Shown: positions 16,175 through 24,852, counted from the first letter of the stretch. The stretch: DNA of 64,000 nt from Jiella endophytica (GCF_004519335.1 NZ_SOZD01000004.1:124001-188000), one strand, 5' to 3'. A program made the numbers and translations. The notes: generated by a model not told the origin, from the sequence alone.

Positions 16175-17968
16175 ATGGCGCTGAAGCGATTGCTGTTCGT
16201 CTTTGCCGCACTGGTGCTCGCCGCCATTGCGGCCTGGCTGTTTTTCGTCGTGGTCACGACGAACGGCATCACGGATCTGCATTTCGTGCAGATCGGGCTT
16301 CTCTTCGTCTGCTGCATCTGGCTATCCTGGGGGTTCAACACTGCCCTGGTCGGCATCTTCAGCCGCGATCGCCTGCCCCATCCTGAGAGGCGTCCCGCCG
16401 TCGCGACCTCCCGCACGGCCGTGCTGATGCCGGTCTACAACGAGGATGTCAGGGCGGTCTTCGCCCGGGTCGCCGCGATGTACGAGGAGCTCCGGCGCTC
16501 GCCGGACTTCGAGCGCTTCGACTTCTACATCCTGTCGGATTCCACCAAGGCGGAGAACGTCGCCGAGGAGCGCCGCGTCCACGACATGCTGGTCGCCGAC
16601 CTTGCCGCCGCCGGCCGCCTCTACTACCGCAACCGCGAGCAGAATGTCGGTCGCAAGGCCGGCAACATCGCCGATTTCGTCACCAATCACGGCGGCGCCT
16701 ACGACTACATGCTGATCCTCGACGCCGACAGCCTGATGCGGGCCGACACGATCGTCGAGATGGTCGGCCGCATGGACGAGGATCCCGAACTGGCGCTGTT
16801 GCAGAGCCAGCCGCTGATCATCGGCCGCAGGACCCCCTTCGGCCGGGCGCTGCAGTTTTCCGCCGCGCTGTTCTCGCCGATCTTCTCCCGCGGCATCGCC
16901 GCCCTGCAGGGCCATGAGGGGCCGTTCTGGGGCCACAATGCGATCATTCGCGTCCGGGCTTTCGCGGCGAGCTGCGGCCTGCCGACCCTGTCGGGCAAGC
17001 CGCCTTTCGGCGGCCACATCCTCAGCCACGACTATGTCGAGGCAGCGCTCCTCGCCCGCGCCGCCTACAAGGTGCGGGTCGATCCGGATCTCGAGGGCTC
17101 CTTCGAGGAAGCCCCTTCCAACATCATCGAATATGCCAAGCGCGACCGCCGCTGGTGCCAGGGCAATCTGCAGCATGCGCGGCTCCTGCCGGCGCCGGGG
17201 CTGAAGTCCTGGAGCCGCATCTCGCTGATCGCCGGCATCATGGCCTATCTCGCCTCGCCGATCTGGCTGATGTTCCTGATCGTCAGCCTGCTCGACCCGG
17301 TGCTGGCGCCCGAGCCGAACTACTTCCCCGCCAATTCGCTGTTTCCGGTGTTCCCGCAGGCCGAGACCAACAAGGCGCTGCTCCTCCTCTTCGGCATCTT
17401 CGTCCTCCTGCTTCTGCCGAAGACGCTGATCGCCTTCGGTTCCGCTTTCACCGAGCGGCGGAAATCCTTCGGCGGGACCGGCCTCGTCCTCGCCGGCGCC
17501 TTCGTCGAATTGATCCTGACCAGCATCCTCGCGCCGATCATGATGATGTTCCAGTCCAAGGCGGTCTACGAGATCCTCGTCGGTGCCGATGCCGGCTGGC
17601 CCTCGACCGACCGCGACGACGATCACATGCCGGTTTCGGTCGCCTTCCGCGCCTCCTGGTGGATGGTGCTGAGCGGCGCCGCCGTGCTCTATGCCTCCTA
17701 CGCCTACGCTCCCGATCTGGTGCTCTGGACGCTGCCCATCGCCCTGCCTCTCGTGGCAGCGCCGCTGATGATCAGCCTGACCGGCAATCCCGTGCTCGGC
17801 GACGGCCTCAGGCGCCTCGGTCTCTTCACCACGCCTTTCGAGGCGCACCCGGAATCGGTGATCCGGGCGAGTTCGCACTGGCGGAGCCGGCTGGCAACGC
17901 TGGACGCCGCGGCCCGCCCCCGGAAAGCCGCCATGGAGCGCACCGAAGGGTTGCCAGATCCGGCCTGA
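16175..17968 (+). CDS. opgH: Glucans biosynthesis glucosyltransferase OpgH (short N-terminus)
   Basis: OpgH is the inner-membrane GT2 glucosyltransferase that makes and secretes the beta-1,2-linked glucan backbone from UDP-glucose. The 597-residue protein starts with two membrane helices (MALKRLLFVFAALVLAAIAA and FVQIGLLFVCCIWLSWG). The GT domain follows: VLMPVYNED, YILSDSTK, LILDADSLM, the acceptor region HDYVEAALL, and the processive motif RRWCQGNLQHARLL. Four or more helices end the protein. AGGAG lies correctly before this ATG; a GTG 33 bp upstream is less likely. The usual cytoplasmic extension of about 100 residues is missing here and seems to be encoded by the preceding ORF. Confidence 0.93.
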   Translation: MALKRLLFVFAALVLAAIAAWLFFVVVTTNGITDLHFVQIGLLFVCCIWLSWGFNTALVGIFSRDRLPHPERRPAVATSRTAVLMPVYNEDVRAVFARVAAMYEELRRSPDFERFDFYILSDSTKAENVAEERRVHDMLVADLAAAGRLYYRNREQNVGRKAGNIADFVTNHGGAYDYMLILDADSLMRADTIVEMVGRMDEDPELALLQSQPLIIGRRTPFGRALQFSAALFSPIFSRGIAALQGHEGPFWGHNAIIRVRAFAASCGLPTLSGKPPFGGHILSHDYVEAALLARAAYKVRVDPDLEGSFEEAPSNIIEYAKRDRRWCQGNLQHARLLPAPGLKSWSRISLIAGIMAYLASPIWLMFLIVSLLDPVLAPEPNYFPANSLFPVFPQAETNKALLLLFGIFVLLLLPKTLIAFGSAFTERRKSFGGTGLVLAGAFVELILTSILAPIMMMFQSKAVYEILVGADAGWPSTDRDDDHMPVSVAFRASWWMVLSGAAVLYASYAYAPDLVLWTLPIALPLVAAPLMISLTGNPVLGDGLRRLGLFTTPFEAHPESVIRASSHWRSRLATLDAAARPRKAAMERTEGLPDPA

Positions 17969-17984
17969 GTCCTACGACAAATAG

Positions 17985-19241
17985 ATGAACATCGCTGTTT
18001 CGCACCCTGCCCGACCGGGCCGTGACCATCGCGTCGATTTCTGGCGGGGCATCGCTTTGGTGATGATCTTCATCAACCATGTGCCCGGCAATCTCTACGA
18101 GAACTTCACCTCGCGCAATTTCGGCTTTTCCGACGCTGCCGAGCTGTTCGTCTTCCTCGCCGGCTTCGCCTCGGCCTATGCCTATGGAAGGCTGTTCCTC
18201 GCCGGGCACCAGCTGGTGGCGACGCTGAAAGCCTGGCGGCGCGCCGGCGTGCTCGTCCTCGTCCAGTTCATGCTGACGGTGCTGGCGCTCGGCATCTTCG
18301 CCTGGGGCGCCCTGGCGCTCGGCCAAGGCGAGCTCCTGTCGCGGATCGGCCTGTCGCAGCTCGTCGCCGCGCCGATCGAGACGATGGTCGGCTTTGCCAC
18401 TCTCTCCCATCAGCTCGGCTATGTGAACATCCTGCCGATGTATGCGGTGCTGCTCCTGATGCTGCCGGCGCTGCTGGTGCTGGCACGGATCGGCCTCAAC
18501 CTGATGCTGGCGGTCTCGGCGACGGTCTGGCTGCTCGCCTATGTCTTCGAGATCGACCTGCCGAACTATCCGCTGCCCGGCGGCTGGTTCTTCAATCCGA
18601 TTGCCTGGCAGCTGATCTTCGCCCTCGGCCTCTATTGCGGCTTCCAGCGGATCGAGCGGGGCTATTCGGTGCCGTTCAAGCCGTGGCTGATGGCGCTCGC
18701 TGCCGGCTACTGCCTGATCGCCTTCATCACCGTGCGGTTCAGCCTCTGGTCCTGGTGGGGCGCCCTGCCCTTCCCTGTCCTGGTGAGCGGCTTCGACAAG
18801 ACCTATGTCAGCCTGCCGCGGCTGCTGCATGTCGTCGCCATCATCTACATATTCGCCAATGCGGCGCGGACCTCACCCTTCTCGACGGTGACACGCGACA
18901 ATCCCTTCGCCATGCTGGGCCGTCACTCGCTGCCGATCTTCGCCACCGGCACGACGCTGGCGCTCATCTGCCAGGTCATCAAGTTCGACGCCGAGCCGCA
19001 TTTCCTCACCGACACGCTGCTGATCGCCGGCGGTATCGGCGTGCAGTTCGCCATGGCGCGCTTCCTCGACTGGTGGGCCGTCGCCCAGAAGGTCGCGCTC
19101 GGCCCCGTCGCCGGCCGCGCCGTCGACCCGACGCGGGCAAGCGTGCCGCTCGGCGCGAGGCCGGCTTCCCATGCGGTCCGCCCGAGCGTCGCGCGAAGCG
19201 GCGACAACCCTGCGGCGACAAGGCTCGAACCGGCTTCCTGA
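17985..19241 (+). CDS. opgC: OpgC-family acyltransferase for periplasmic glucans
   Basis: This multi-pass membrane protein probably adds succinyl groups to periplasmic glucans. The 418-residue sequence starts MNIAVSHPARPGRDHRVDFW and shows the conserved OpgC N-terminus: DFWRGIALVMIFINHVPGN, then NFGFSDAAELFVFLAGFA, followed by about ten hydrophobic helices and a polar C-terminal tail. It begins 16 bp after opgH and is the last gene of the glucan operon. Substituent type is inferred from characterised alphaproteobacterial OpgC. Confidence 0.88.
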   Translation: MNIAVSHPARPGRDHRVDFWRGIALVMIFINHVPGNLYENFTSRNFGFSDAAELFVFLAGFASAYAYGRLFLAGHQLVATLKAWRRAGVLVLVQFMLTVLALGIFAWGALALGQGELLSRIGLSQLVAAPIETMVGFATLSHQLGYVNILPMYAVLLLMLPALLVLARIGLNLMLAVSATVWLLAYVFEIDLPNYPLPGGWFFNPIAWQLIFALGLYCGFQRIERGYSVPFKPWLMALAAGYCLIAFITVRFSLWSWWGALPFPVLVSGFDKTYVSLPRLLHVVAIIYIFANAARTSPFSTVTRDNPFAMLGRHSLPIFATGTTLALICQVIKFDAEPHFLTDTLLIAGGIGVQFAMARFLDWWAVAQKVALGPVAGRAVDPTRASVPLGARPASHAVRPSVARSGDNPAATRLEPAS

Positions 19242-19352
19242 CCGGAGCGGCGCGAGCCCTTGCCCGCAGATCTCTGATTCGTCAGGCGGCTTCCTCCACC
19301 CGCGATCTTCGACTTCGACGCAATCCCGACTTGCGAAGGGGCCTCGACCGTC

Positions 19353-19380
19353 TTGTGCTCTGAGGAAATCGGACTAGAGT
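19353..19380 (+). promoter_or_regulatory. Candidate promoter for the OFA transporter
   Basis: TTGTGC at 19353-19358 and TAGAGT at 19375-19380 are separated by 16 bp and lie about 40 bp before the transporter start, in the 177-bp gap after opgC. The match is moderate and only suggestive. Confidence 0.35.
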
Positions 19381-19418
19381 CGCGCCGCTTTGTCCTGTCT
19401 CAGGGAGGGGAAAAATAG

Positions 19419-20825
19419 ATGGCAAATCAAGCCAGAAATGCATCGCAAGGGGGGTGGTTCGCGCGTGAGCGGACCGTGGCCAAGCCCGGCTTCAACCGCT
19501 GGATGGTGCCGCCCGCGGCGCTCTGCGTGCATCTGTGCATCGGCGAGGTCTACGCCTTTTCGGTCTTCAATAAGCCGATCGCGACGCTGCTCGCGTCGGA
19601 TCCCGCCCAGGTCGATCAGCTGATCGCCGATGTCGGCTGGATCTTCTCGATCGCCATCCTCTTCCTCGGCCTCGCGGCAGCCTTCGGCGGCGCCTGGGTC
19701 GAGAAGGTCGGCCCGCGCATGACCATGGCGACGGCCGCGGCGCTGTTCGGCGGAGGCTTCATCGTTTCGGCGCTGGGTGTCGCCTGGGGCCAGCTCTGGC
19801 TGGTCTATTTCGGCTATGGCGTCCTCGGCGGCTGCGGCCTCGGCCTCGGCTACATCTCGCCGGTGAAGACGCTGATGAGCTGGTTCCCCGACCGGCCAGG
19901 CATGGCGACCGGCATGGCCATCATGGGCTTCGGCGGCGGCGCCTTCATCGCCTCGCCGCTCTCGGTCCGCCTGATGAGCCTGTTCGGAACTCCTGCTGCC
20001 GGCGACACGCCTGCCGTGCCGGGCGTTGCCGGTGCCTTCGTCGTCCTCGGCATCGTCTATTTCATCTACATGATGGTCGGCGCCCTGATCGTCCGCGTCC
20101 CGGCCAAGGGCTGGCTGCCGGCCGGCTACGTGCCGCCGAAGCAGTCGAAAGGCCTGATCACCACCGCCAACGTCCATGTCGACGAGGCGCTGAAGACCCG
20201 CCAGTTCTGGCTGCTCTGGGGCGTCCTGTTCCTCAACGTGACCGCCGGCATCGGCGTTCTCGGCCAGGCCTCGCTGATGAGCCAGGAGATGTTCCCCGGG
20301 CTGATCACCGCCGCGGCCGCCTCCGGCTTCGTCGGCCTGTTGTCGCTGTTCAACATGGGCGGACGGTTCTTCTGGGCGACGACCTCGGACTATATCGGCC
20401 GGAAGAACACCTACATGATCTTCTTCCTGCTCGGCATCATCCTCTACGCCCTCGTCCCGACCACCGGGCAGATGGGTTCGATCGTCCTCTTCGTGCTGTT
20501 CTACGGCATCATCCTGTCGATGTATGGCGGCGGCTTCGCCACCATCCCGGCCTATCTGAAGGACGTCTTCGGCAACCAGTATGTCGGCGCCATCCACGGC
20601 CGGCTGCTGACGGCCTGGTCGGCGGCGGGCATCGTCGGTCCGGTCCTGGTCAACTACATCCGCCAGTACCAGATCAATTCGGGCGTGCCGAAGGCCGATG
20701 CCTATACGGTGACGATGTACATCATGGCCGGTCTGCTGGCGATCGGCTTCGTCCTCAACTTCATGATGTCGCCGGTGGACGAGCGCCATCACATGGAAGC
20801 TGAACCCGAGCCCAGCCGGGCCTGA
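19419..20825 (+). CDS. OFA-family MFS transporter (oxalate/formate antiporter family)
   Basis: This is an inner-membrane carrier of the oxalate:formate antiporter branch of MFS. The 468-residue protein has about 12 membrane helices. Typical features are CIGEVYAFSVFNKP near the start, GGCGLGLGYISPVKTLMSWFPDRPGMATG, and later DVFGNQYVGAIHGRLLTAWSAAG. GGGAGGGG ends 7 bases before the ATG. A 40-residue membrane protein follows after 17 bp, the arrangement of OFA carriers with a small subunit. The transported anion is not known; many OFA members carry monocarboxylates rather than oxalate. Confidence 0.9.
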   Translation: MANQARNASQGGWFARERTVAKPGFNRWMVPPAALCVHLCIGEVYAFSVFNKPIATLLASDPAQVDQLIADVGWIFSIAILFLGLAAAFGGAWVEKVGPRMTMATAAALFGGGFIVSALGVAWGQLWLVYFGYGVLGGCGLGLGYISPVKTLMSWFPDRPGMATGMAIMGFGGGAFIASPLSVRLMSLFGTPAAGDTPAVPGVAGAFVVLGIVYFIYMMVGALIVRVPAKGWLPAGYVPPKQSKGLITTANVHVDEALKTRQFWLLWGVLFLNVTAGIGVLGQASLMSQEMFPGLITAAAASGFVGLLSLFNMGGRFFWATTSDYIGRKNTYMIFFLLGIILYALVPTTGQMGSIVLFVLFYGIILSMYGGGFATIPAYLKDVFGNQYVGAIHGRLLTAWSAAGIVGPVLVNYIRQYQINSGVPKADAYTVTMYIMAGLLAIGFVLNFMMSPVDERHHMEAEPEPSRA

Positions 20826-20842
20826 GGGGGAGATCGATCATC

Positions 20843-20965
20843 ATGGATAACAACACCACCACGACCAGCACCGGCAAGCTCGCCCTCGCCTGGGCCTTCG
20901 TCGGGATCCCCCTTGCCTGGGGGATCATCATGACGCTCCTGAACGCGCTGGCCCTGTTCCAGTAG
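20843..20965 (+). CDS. MFS transporter small subunit, 40 residues
   Basis: This membrane microprotein is too short for routine gene finders. It starts MDNNTTTTSTGK and has one hydrophobic helix, LALAWAFVGIPLAWGIIM, followed by TLLNALALFQ and a TAG stop. GGGGAG lies about 10 bases before the ATG, and the gene begins 17 bp after the OFA transporter. Proteins with this short Thr/Ser-rich head and W-G-x-x-x-T-L helix are known beside OFA-type MFS genes and are annotated as a small subunit; the molecular role is not established. A strong terminator follows at 21036-21068. Confidence 0.85.
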   Translation: MDNNTTTTSTGKLALAWAFVGIPLAWGIIMTLLNALALFQ

Positions 20966-21035
20966 CGGCTCGGATGCCTTCCCCGGCGCATAGCGCCGGC
21001 AGGGGGCGCCGACAGGCACAGTTTCATCAAACACG

Positions 21036-21068
21036 CGGGACGCGTCCGACGAGGCCGCGTCCCGTTTT
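21036..21068 (+). terminator. Rho-independent terminator after the OFA transporter operon
   Basis: CGGGACGCG (21036-21044) pairs perfectly with CGCGTCCCG (21056-21064), loop 11 bases, followed by TTTT. It ends the transporter/small-subunit transcript just before the convergent sensor kinase stop codon. Confidence 0.8.
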
Positions 21069-21071
21069 CGT

Positions 21072-22439
21072 TCATTCGGGCCTGAACAGCGGCAGCCAGA
21101 GCGTCAGCAGCGCGCCGCCCTTCGGCGCCGTGCCGATCTCGATCCTGCCGCCATGGGCCTCGGCGAGGCTGCGGGCGATGGCAAGGCCGAGGCCCGCCCC
21201 GCCGGTGCGCCGGTTGCGCGACGTCTCCATGCGGGCGAAAGGCTCCAGCATCAGAGCGCGCTGCTCCGGCGGAATGCCTTTCCCCTCGTCGGCGACCGAG
21301 AGAGCCAGCCATTCATCGTCGATCGCCACCATGGCATGGGCGGCGTGGCCGTATTTCAGTGCATTGTCGATGAGATTGGCGACCACCCGTCGCAGTGCCA
21401 GCCGATCGCCGAGGACGAGCGCGTCGCGTGCCGAAGCCCCGACCCTAAGGTCGGCCCGGCCGCCCTCGATCCGGCGCGCCTCGACCTCCTTTTCGACGAT
21501 CTCGGCGAATTCGACCATTTCCTGGCCGAGCACCCCCGCCCCGGCGCGGCTGGCCACCAGCGCGTCGTCGAGCAGGCGGATCATGTCGCTGATGTCGGCG
21601 ATGGCGCGCTCGCGCTCCACTTCGCTGGGGATCGCGTCCACCCGCAGCCGCAACCGCGTCGCGAAGGTCCTGACATCGTGGGAGATGCCGCCGATCAGCG
21701 CAAGGCGCGCCGTGAGCATCGCCGAGAGCCGCGACTGCAGCCTGTCGAAGGCCAGGATCACCGCTCGGATCTCCGGGGCACTGCGCCGGGCATCCGGCAG
21801 CACCACCGGCTCGCCGCCGAAATCGACGCTGTCGACGGCGGCCGCAAGCCGCCTCAGCGGCCGGGTCTGGCGGTACATGACGATGAGCGCCACGAGCGCG
21901 ATCAGCGAGCCGAACGTGCCCGCCGCCAGCCCCGTCGGCACACCGTAGCGGTTGACGAGGATCGGCTCCCTCGTCTCGATCGACAGCGTGTCGCCGGAGG
22001 AAAGGCCGATGCGGAAGAACAGGTGCCCGCGCGCCAGCGTCCGCTCGAACAGCGGCGAGGCTCCGATCGTCGTCACCGGCTCCCACAACAGGCTGAGCGA
22101 CCGGCCGTCGAGCGCGCCGGCATAGTGCGCCAGCGCTTTCGCCTCGACGGGCTGCCAGTCGATCCCCTCCGGGGCGCCCGACGATCCCTGCGGCACGACC
22201 TTCACCAGAAAGTCCGGCGTCGTCAGGACCGAGACCAGGCGGTCGCGCCCTTCGCCGCTCTCTTCCTCGAGCATCTCAGCGATCGCGGCGATCCGCGCCG
22301 GCTGCGGCAGCCTGTCTTCGGGGTTGGTGGCATTGGACTGGTAGTAGATGAGGGTGATGACCGTCCAGATCGCGACGACGGCCACCAGGACCGTCGCGAT
22401 GAAGCGTCTCGCCAGCGTGACCTTCGGAAGATCGAACAA
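21072..22439 (-). CDS. Two-component sensor histidine kinase
   Basis: This is an inner-membrane sensor kinase of 455 residues. Membrane helices lie at about 11-33 and 168-189, enclosing a periplasmic sensor region of about 135 residues with no known fold. A linker around 190-240 follows, then the phosphoacceptor H254 in LIGGISHDVRTFATRLRLR, an N box near 359-368 (VANLIDNALKYG) and G boxes in VADEGKGIPPE and GGAGLGLAIARSLAEAHGG. The H box has VRT in place of the usual LRT. The start is a TTG directly after the response regulator stop, so the two are cotranscribed. The stimulus is unknown. Confidence 0.92.
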   Translation of the reverse strand: MFDLPKVTLARRFIATVLVAVVAIWTVITLIYYQSNATNPEDRLPQPARIAAIAEMLEEESGEGRDRLVSVLTTPDFLVKVVPQGSSGAPEGIDWQPVEAKALAHYAGALDGRSLSLLWEPVTTIGASPLFERTLARGHLFFRIGLSSGDTLSIETREPILVNRYGVPTGLAAGTFGSLIALVALIVMYRQTRPLRRLAAAVDSVDFGGEPVVLPDARRSAPEIRAVILAFDRLQSRLSAMLTARLALIGGISHDVRTFATRLRLRVDAIPSEVERERAIADISDMIRLLDDALVASRAGAGVLGQEMVEFAEIVEKEVEARRIEGGRADLRVGASARDALVLGDRLALRRVVANLIDNALKYGHAAHAMVAIDDEWLALSVADEGKGIPPEQRALMLEPFARMETSRNRRTGGAGLGLAIARSLAEAHGGRIEIGTAPKGGALLTLWLPLFRPE

Positions 22440-23159
22440 TCAGAGGACCTGCTTCACGGGCACCGTCATCAGATAGCCGCCATTGCGCACGGTGCTGATG
22501 AGATTGACGTCGGGAATGACGGCGGACAGCTTGCGGCGTAGCCGCGAGACCAGCATGTCGATCGTCCGGTCGAAGGGATCGAAGTTGCGGCCGCGGGTGA
22601 AGTCCATGATCTGGTCGCGGGTCAACACCCGTCGCGGATGCTGGGCGAAGCAGGCGAGGAGGTCGAACTCGGCGGTCGTCAGTTGGATCGGCTCGCCGCT
22701 CTCGGCGATTTCGAGCCCGCGCGCGTCGAGATCGAGCACGAAGCCTTCGAAGGAGAGCCGCCGGTTGGCCCGCGGCGCGACACTCGCCTGGCCGCGGCGC
22801 AGCACCGCGCGGACCCGGGCAAGCAGTTCGCGCGCCCCGAAGGGTTTCACCAGATAGTCGTCGGCGCCCATTTCGAGGCCGACCACCCGGTCGACCTCGT
22901 CGCTCTTCGCCGTCAGCATGATGATCGGAATGGTATCGGCAAGCCTCAGGCGCCGGCAGATCGACAGGCCGTCCTCGCCCGGCAGCATCAGGTCGAGAAT
23001 GACGAGGTCCGGCCGCAGCCGCGTCAAAAGCGCGTCCATCTCCACGCCGTTCTCGGCGAGATGCATCTCGAAGCCTTCGCGGGTCATGAATTCGGAGACG
23101 AGCCGGCTGATCTCCGGGTCGTCCTCGACCATCAAAAGGCGTGTCGCGATCTGGTTCAT
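22440..23159 (-). CDS. OmpR-family response regulator
   Basis: This is the partner of the adjacent sensor kinase. The 239-residue protein starts MNQIATRLLMVEDD. Its receiver domain has D13/D14, the phosphoacceptor D56 (VILDLMLP), T83 and K105. A winged-helix output domain follows with TTAEFDLLACFAQHPRRVLTRDQIM and RTIDMLVSRLRRKL. An upstream in-frame ATG at 23195 would add 12 residues without homology. An 11-bp perfect inverted repeat lies 44-76 bp before the start and may be its own binding site. Targets are not evident; the divergent membrane hydroxylase is a candidate. Confidence 0.93.
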   Translation of the reverse strand: MNQIATRLLMVEDDPEISRLVSEFMTREGFEMHLAENGVEMDALLTRLRPDLVILDLMLPGEDGLSICRRLRLADTIPIIMLTAKSDEVDRVVGLEMGADDYLVKPFGARELLARVRAVLRRGQASVAPRANRRLSFEGFVLDLDARGLEIAESGEPIQLTTAEFDLLACFAQHPRRVLTRDQIMDFTRGRNFDPFDRTIDMLVSRLRRKLSAVIPDVNLISTVRNGGYLMTVPVKQVL

Positions 23160-23202
23160 GGCGGCGAGATTGGTCGAAGCGAAGCGTTCCGGCAAGCCGA
23201 TT

Positions 23203-23235
23203 CAGCGGCTTGTGACACGTTGATACAAGCCGCTG
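23203..23235. promoter_or_regulatory. Perfect 11-bp inverted repeat between response regulator and hydroxylase genes
   Basis: CAGCGGCTTGT (23203-23213) and ACAAGCCGCTG (23225-23235) are exact reverse complements with an 11-bp spacer. They lie upstream of the response regulator in the 292-bp divergent gap. The geometry fits a dimeric operator; the position relative to no gene end argues against a terminator. Confidence 0.5.
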
Positions 23236-23451
23236 ACGGAGACCGACAAAGCGATTGGCGCCGGTGAAATTCGGGCGACATCGCTGCGCCAATCTTCAGG
23301 ACGTCGCCGGCCGGTCGTCCTTCAAAAGGGATGCCGCCCGCATCCGCCGGCCAAAGCCTGCGACACGCTGCCGGGGCCGGGAGCACTCCCCCCGCATTGC
23401 CGCTCCCGGCCCCGCCCTGCCTTTCCAAAACCGTTCGGAAGAAAGCATCCC

Positions 23452-24357
23452 ATGCTCTCACCCGCCTCGTTCGACACGCATCTGCGTGTCATGATCCTGT
23501 TCGTCGCGACGGGATTCATCGTGCTCGAATACGGCCTGTCGCGGCTGGCCCATCACGACGGTCACGACCTGAAGGAATCGGCCGCCTCCTTTGCCGTCTG
23601 GATCGGCCACGGCGCGCTTCGGGCCCTCGAGGCCGGCCTCCTCGCCGTGCCCTTTGCTCTCGCCTATCAATACCGCCTGTTCGATTTCGATACCTTCAGC
23701 CCGCTCGGGCTCGGCGCGCTCTTCCTCCTCACCGAATTCGCCTACTACTGGTATCACCGGGCCTCGCACCGGATCCGCTGGCTCTGGGCGACCCATGCCG
23801 TCCACCATTCCTCGACCCGGATGAACCTGACGGCAGCGGTGCGGCTCGGCTGGACGGGCACGATCTCCGGCCACTTCCTGTTCTTCCTGCCGCTCGCCTT
23901 TCTCGGCTTTCACCCGATCGCCATCGTCGGCATGCTGACGATCAACCTCGCCTATCAGTTCTTCACCCACACCGAGCTGTCGCCGCGGCTCGGCCCGCTC
24001 GAATGGGTGCTGAACACCCCGGCCCACCACCGTGTCCACCATGCCTCCAACACTGCCTGTCTCGACAGGAACTATGGCGGCGTCCTCATCGTCTTCGACC
24101 GGCTGTTCGGCACCTTTGCCGAGGCGCCGAAGGACGAGCCGCTGCGATACGGCCTCGTCGGCGTGAAGCCGAGCCTCAACCCCTTGAAGATCGCCTTCGG
24201 CGAATGGGCACGGATGGGCCGCGACCTCGGCAATGCCGGCTCCTGGCGCGAGCGCGTCCGCGCCGTCCTGGCCCCGCCCGGACCGCCGATCCGGCCGAAA
24301 ACCGTCGCGGAAAAGCCCCGCACGGCCCCCACCCCCTTCATCATCCAAGGAGAATGA
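23452..24357 (+). CDS. Sterol desaturase / fatty acid hydroxylase family protein
   Basis: This is a membrane di-iron enzyme of 301 residues. The metal-binding histidine clusters are all present: YHRASH (101-106), HAVHH (115-119) and HHRVHH (192-197), with an additional FTHTE. Four or so membrane helices surround them. Family members hydroxylate or desaturate lipids, sterols or carotenoids; which substrate applies here is unknown. The start MLSPASFD is supported by GGAAG a few bases upstream. A Cys-rich secreted protein follows within 2 bp, so the two form an operon. Confidence 0.88.
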   Translation: MLSPASFDTHLRVMILFVATGFIVLEYGLSRLAHHDGHDLKESAASFAVWIGHGALRALEAGLLAVPFALAYQYRLFDFDTFSPLGLGALFLLTEFAYYWYHRASHRIRWLWATHAVHHSSTRMNLTAAVRLGWTGTISGHFLFFLPLAFLGFHPIAIVGMLTINLAYQFFTHTELSPRLGPLEWVLNTPAHHRVHHASNTACLDRNYGGVLIVFDRLFGTFAEAPKDEPLRYGLVGVKPSLNPLKIAFGEWARMGRDLGNAGSWRERVRAVLAPPGPPIRPKTVAEKPRTAPTPFIIQGE

Positions 24358-24359
24358 CG

Positions 24360-24662
24360 ATGAACGAGACCACCACCCCGCGCCCCCTGCGCACGGCGAC
24401 CATCGCCCTCGTCGGCGCGCTCGCCTGCGGGCTCGTCCCCGGCGTCGCCCTTGCCCAGACGGCGATGACGCGAGCCGAGGTGAAGGCGCTGCTGAAACCC
24501 TGCGTGCCGGACTACCAGAACTACTGCAGCGACGTGCCGCGCGGCGGCGGGCGGATCTTCGCCTGCCTCGTCGACCACGAGAAGCAGCTTTCGCCGGCCT
24601 GCGCGGCCAACCTGCCGAAGATGCAGGCCGCCGCGGCGCAGGCCCGCAAGACCACGCAGTAA
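24360..24662 (+). CDS. Secreted cysteine-rich repeat protein, 100 residues
   Basis: A small exported protein begins MNETTTPRPLRTATIALVG, with a signal peptide ending near ALAQ. The mature part has four cysteines in the order LLKPCVPDYQNYCSDVPRGGGRIFACLVDHEKQLSPAC, matching the Cys-rich (GLG1/FGFR-type) repeat found in periplasmic proteins of alphaproteobacteria. AAGGAG lies 8 bases before this ATG; an ATG 6 bp earlier overlaps the previous stop but is too close to the binding site. The function of the family in bacteria is not known. It is probably cotranscribed with the membrane hydroxylase. Confidence 0.82.
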   Translation: MNETTTPRPLRTATIALVGALACGLVPGVALAQTAMTRAEVKALLKPCVPDYQNYCSDVPRGGGRIFACLVDHEKQLSPACAANLPKMQAAAAQARKTTQ

Positions 24663-24688
24663 CCGGCAGACCACCGGCCTGGAGTGCA

Positions 24689-24732
24689 GCATCGGGCTTT
24701 GCAGACGATCGATCACGGCTAAGGGCCGATGC
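24689..24732. repeat. Intergenic palindromic element, copy 2
   Basis: GCATCGG (24689-24695) and CCGATGC (24726-24732) bound a short element whose ends match those of the copy at 6210-6253. The interior differs (GATCGATC core). It lies in the gap after the Cys-rich protein gene and probably belongs to the same dispersed family. Confidence 0.45.
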
Positions 24733-24765
24733 TTTAGAAGGCCAACGCCTCTTCGAGCCAAGAAA

Positions 24766-24792
24766 AAGGGCGGCCCCGCCGGGGTCGCCCTT
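24766..24792 (-). terminator. Rho-independent terminator for the VPGSD-repeat protein gene
   Basis: A 12-bp stem between AAGGGCGGCCCC and GGGGTCGCCCTT, loop GCC, has a run of five T on the minus strand immediately after it. It lies 61 bp past the stop of the minus-strand gene at 24853 and may also stop plus-strand transcripts. Confidence 0.7.
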
Positions 24793-24852
24793 GTCGCATC
24801 TTCGTTTCGGCTGATACGCGTCAGCGCTTCGACGCCTGCGCCTCCGGTCGGA

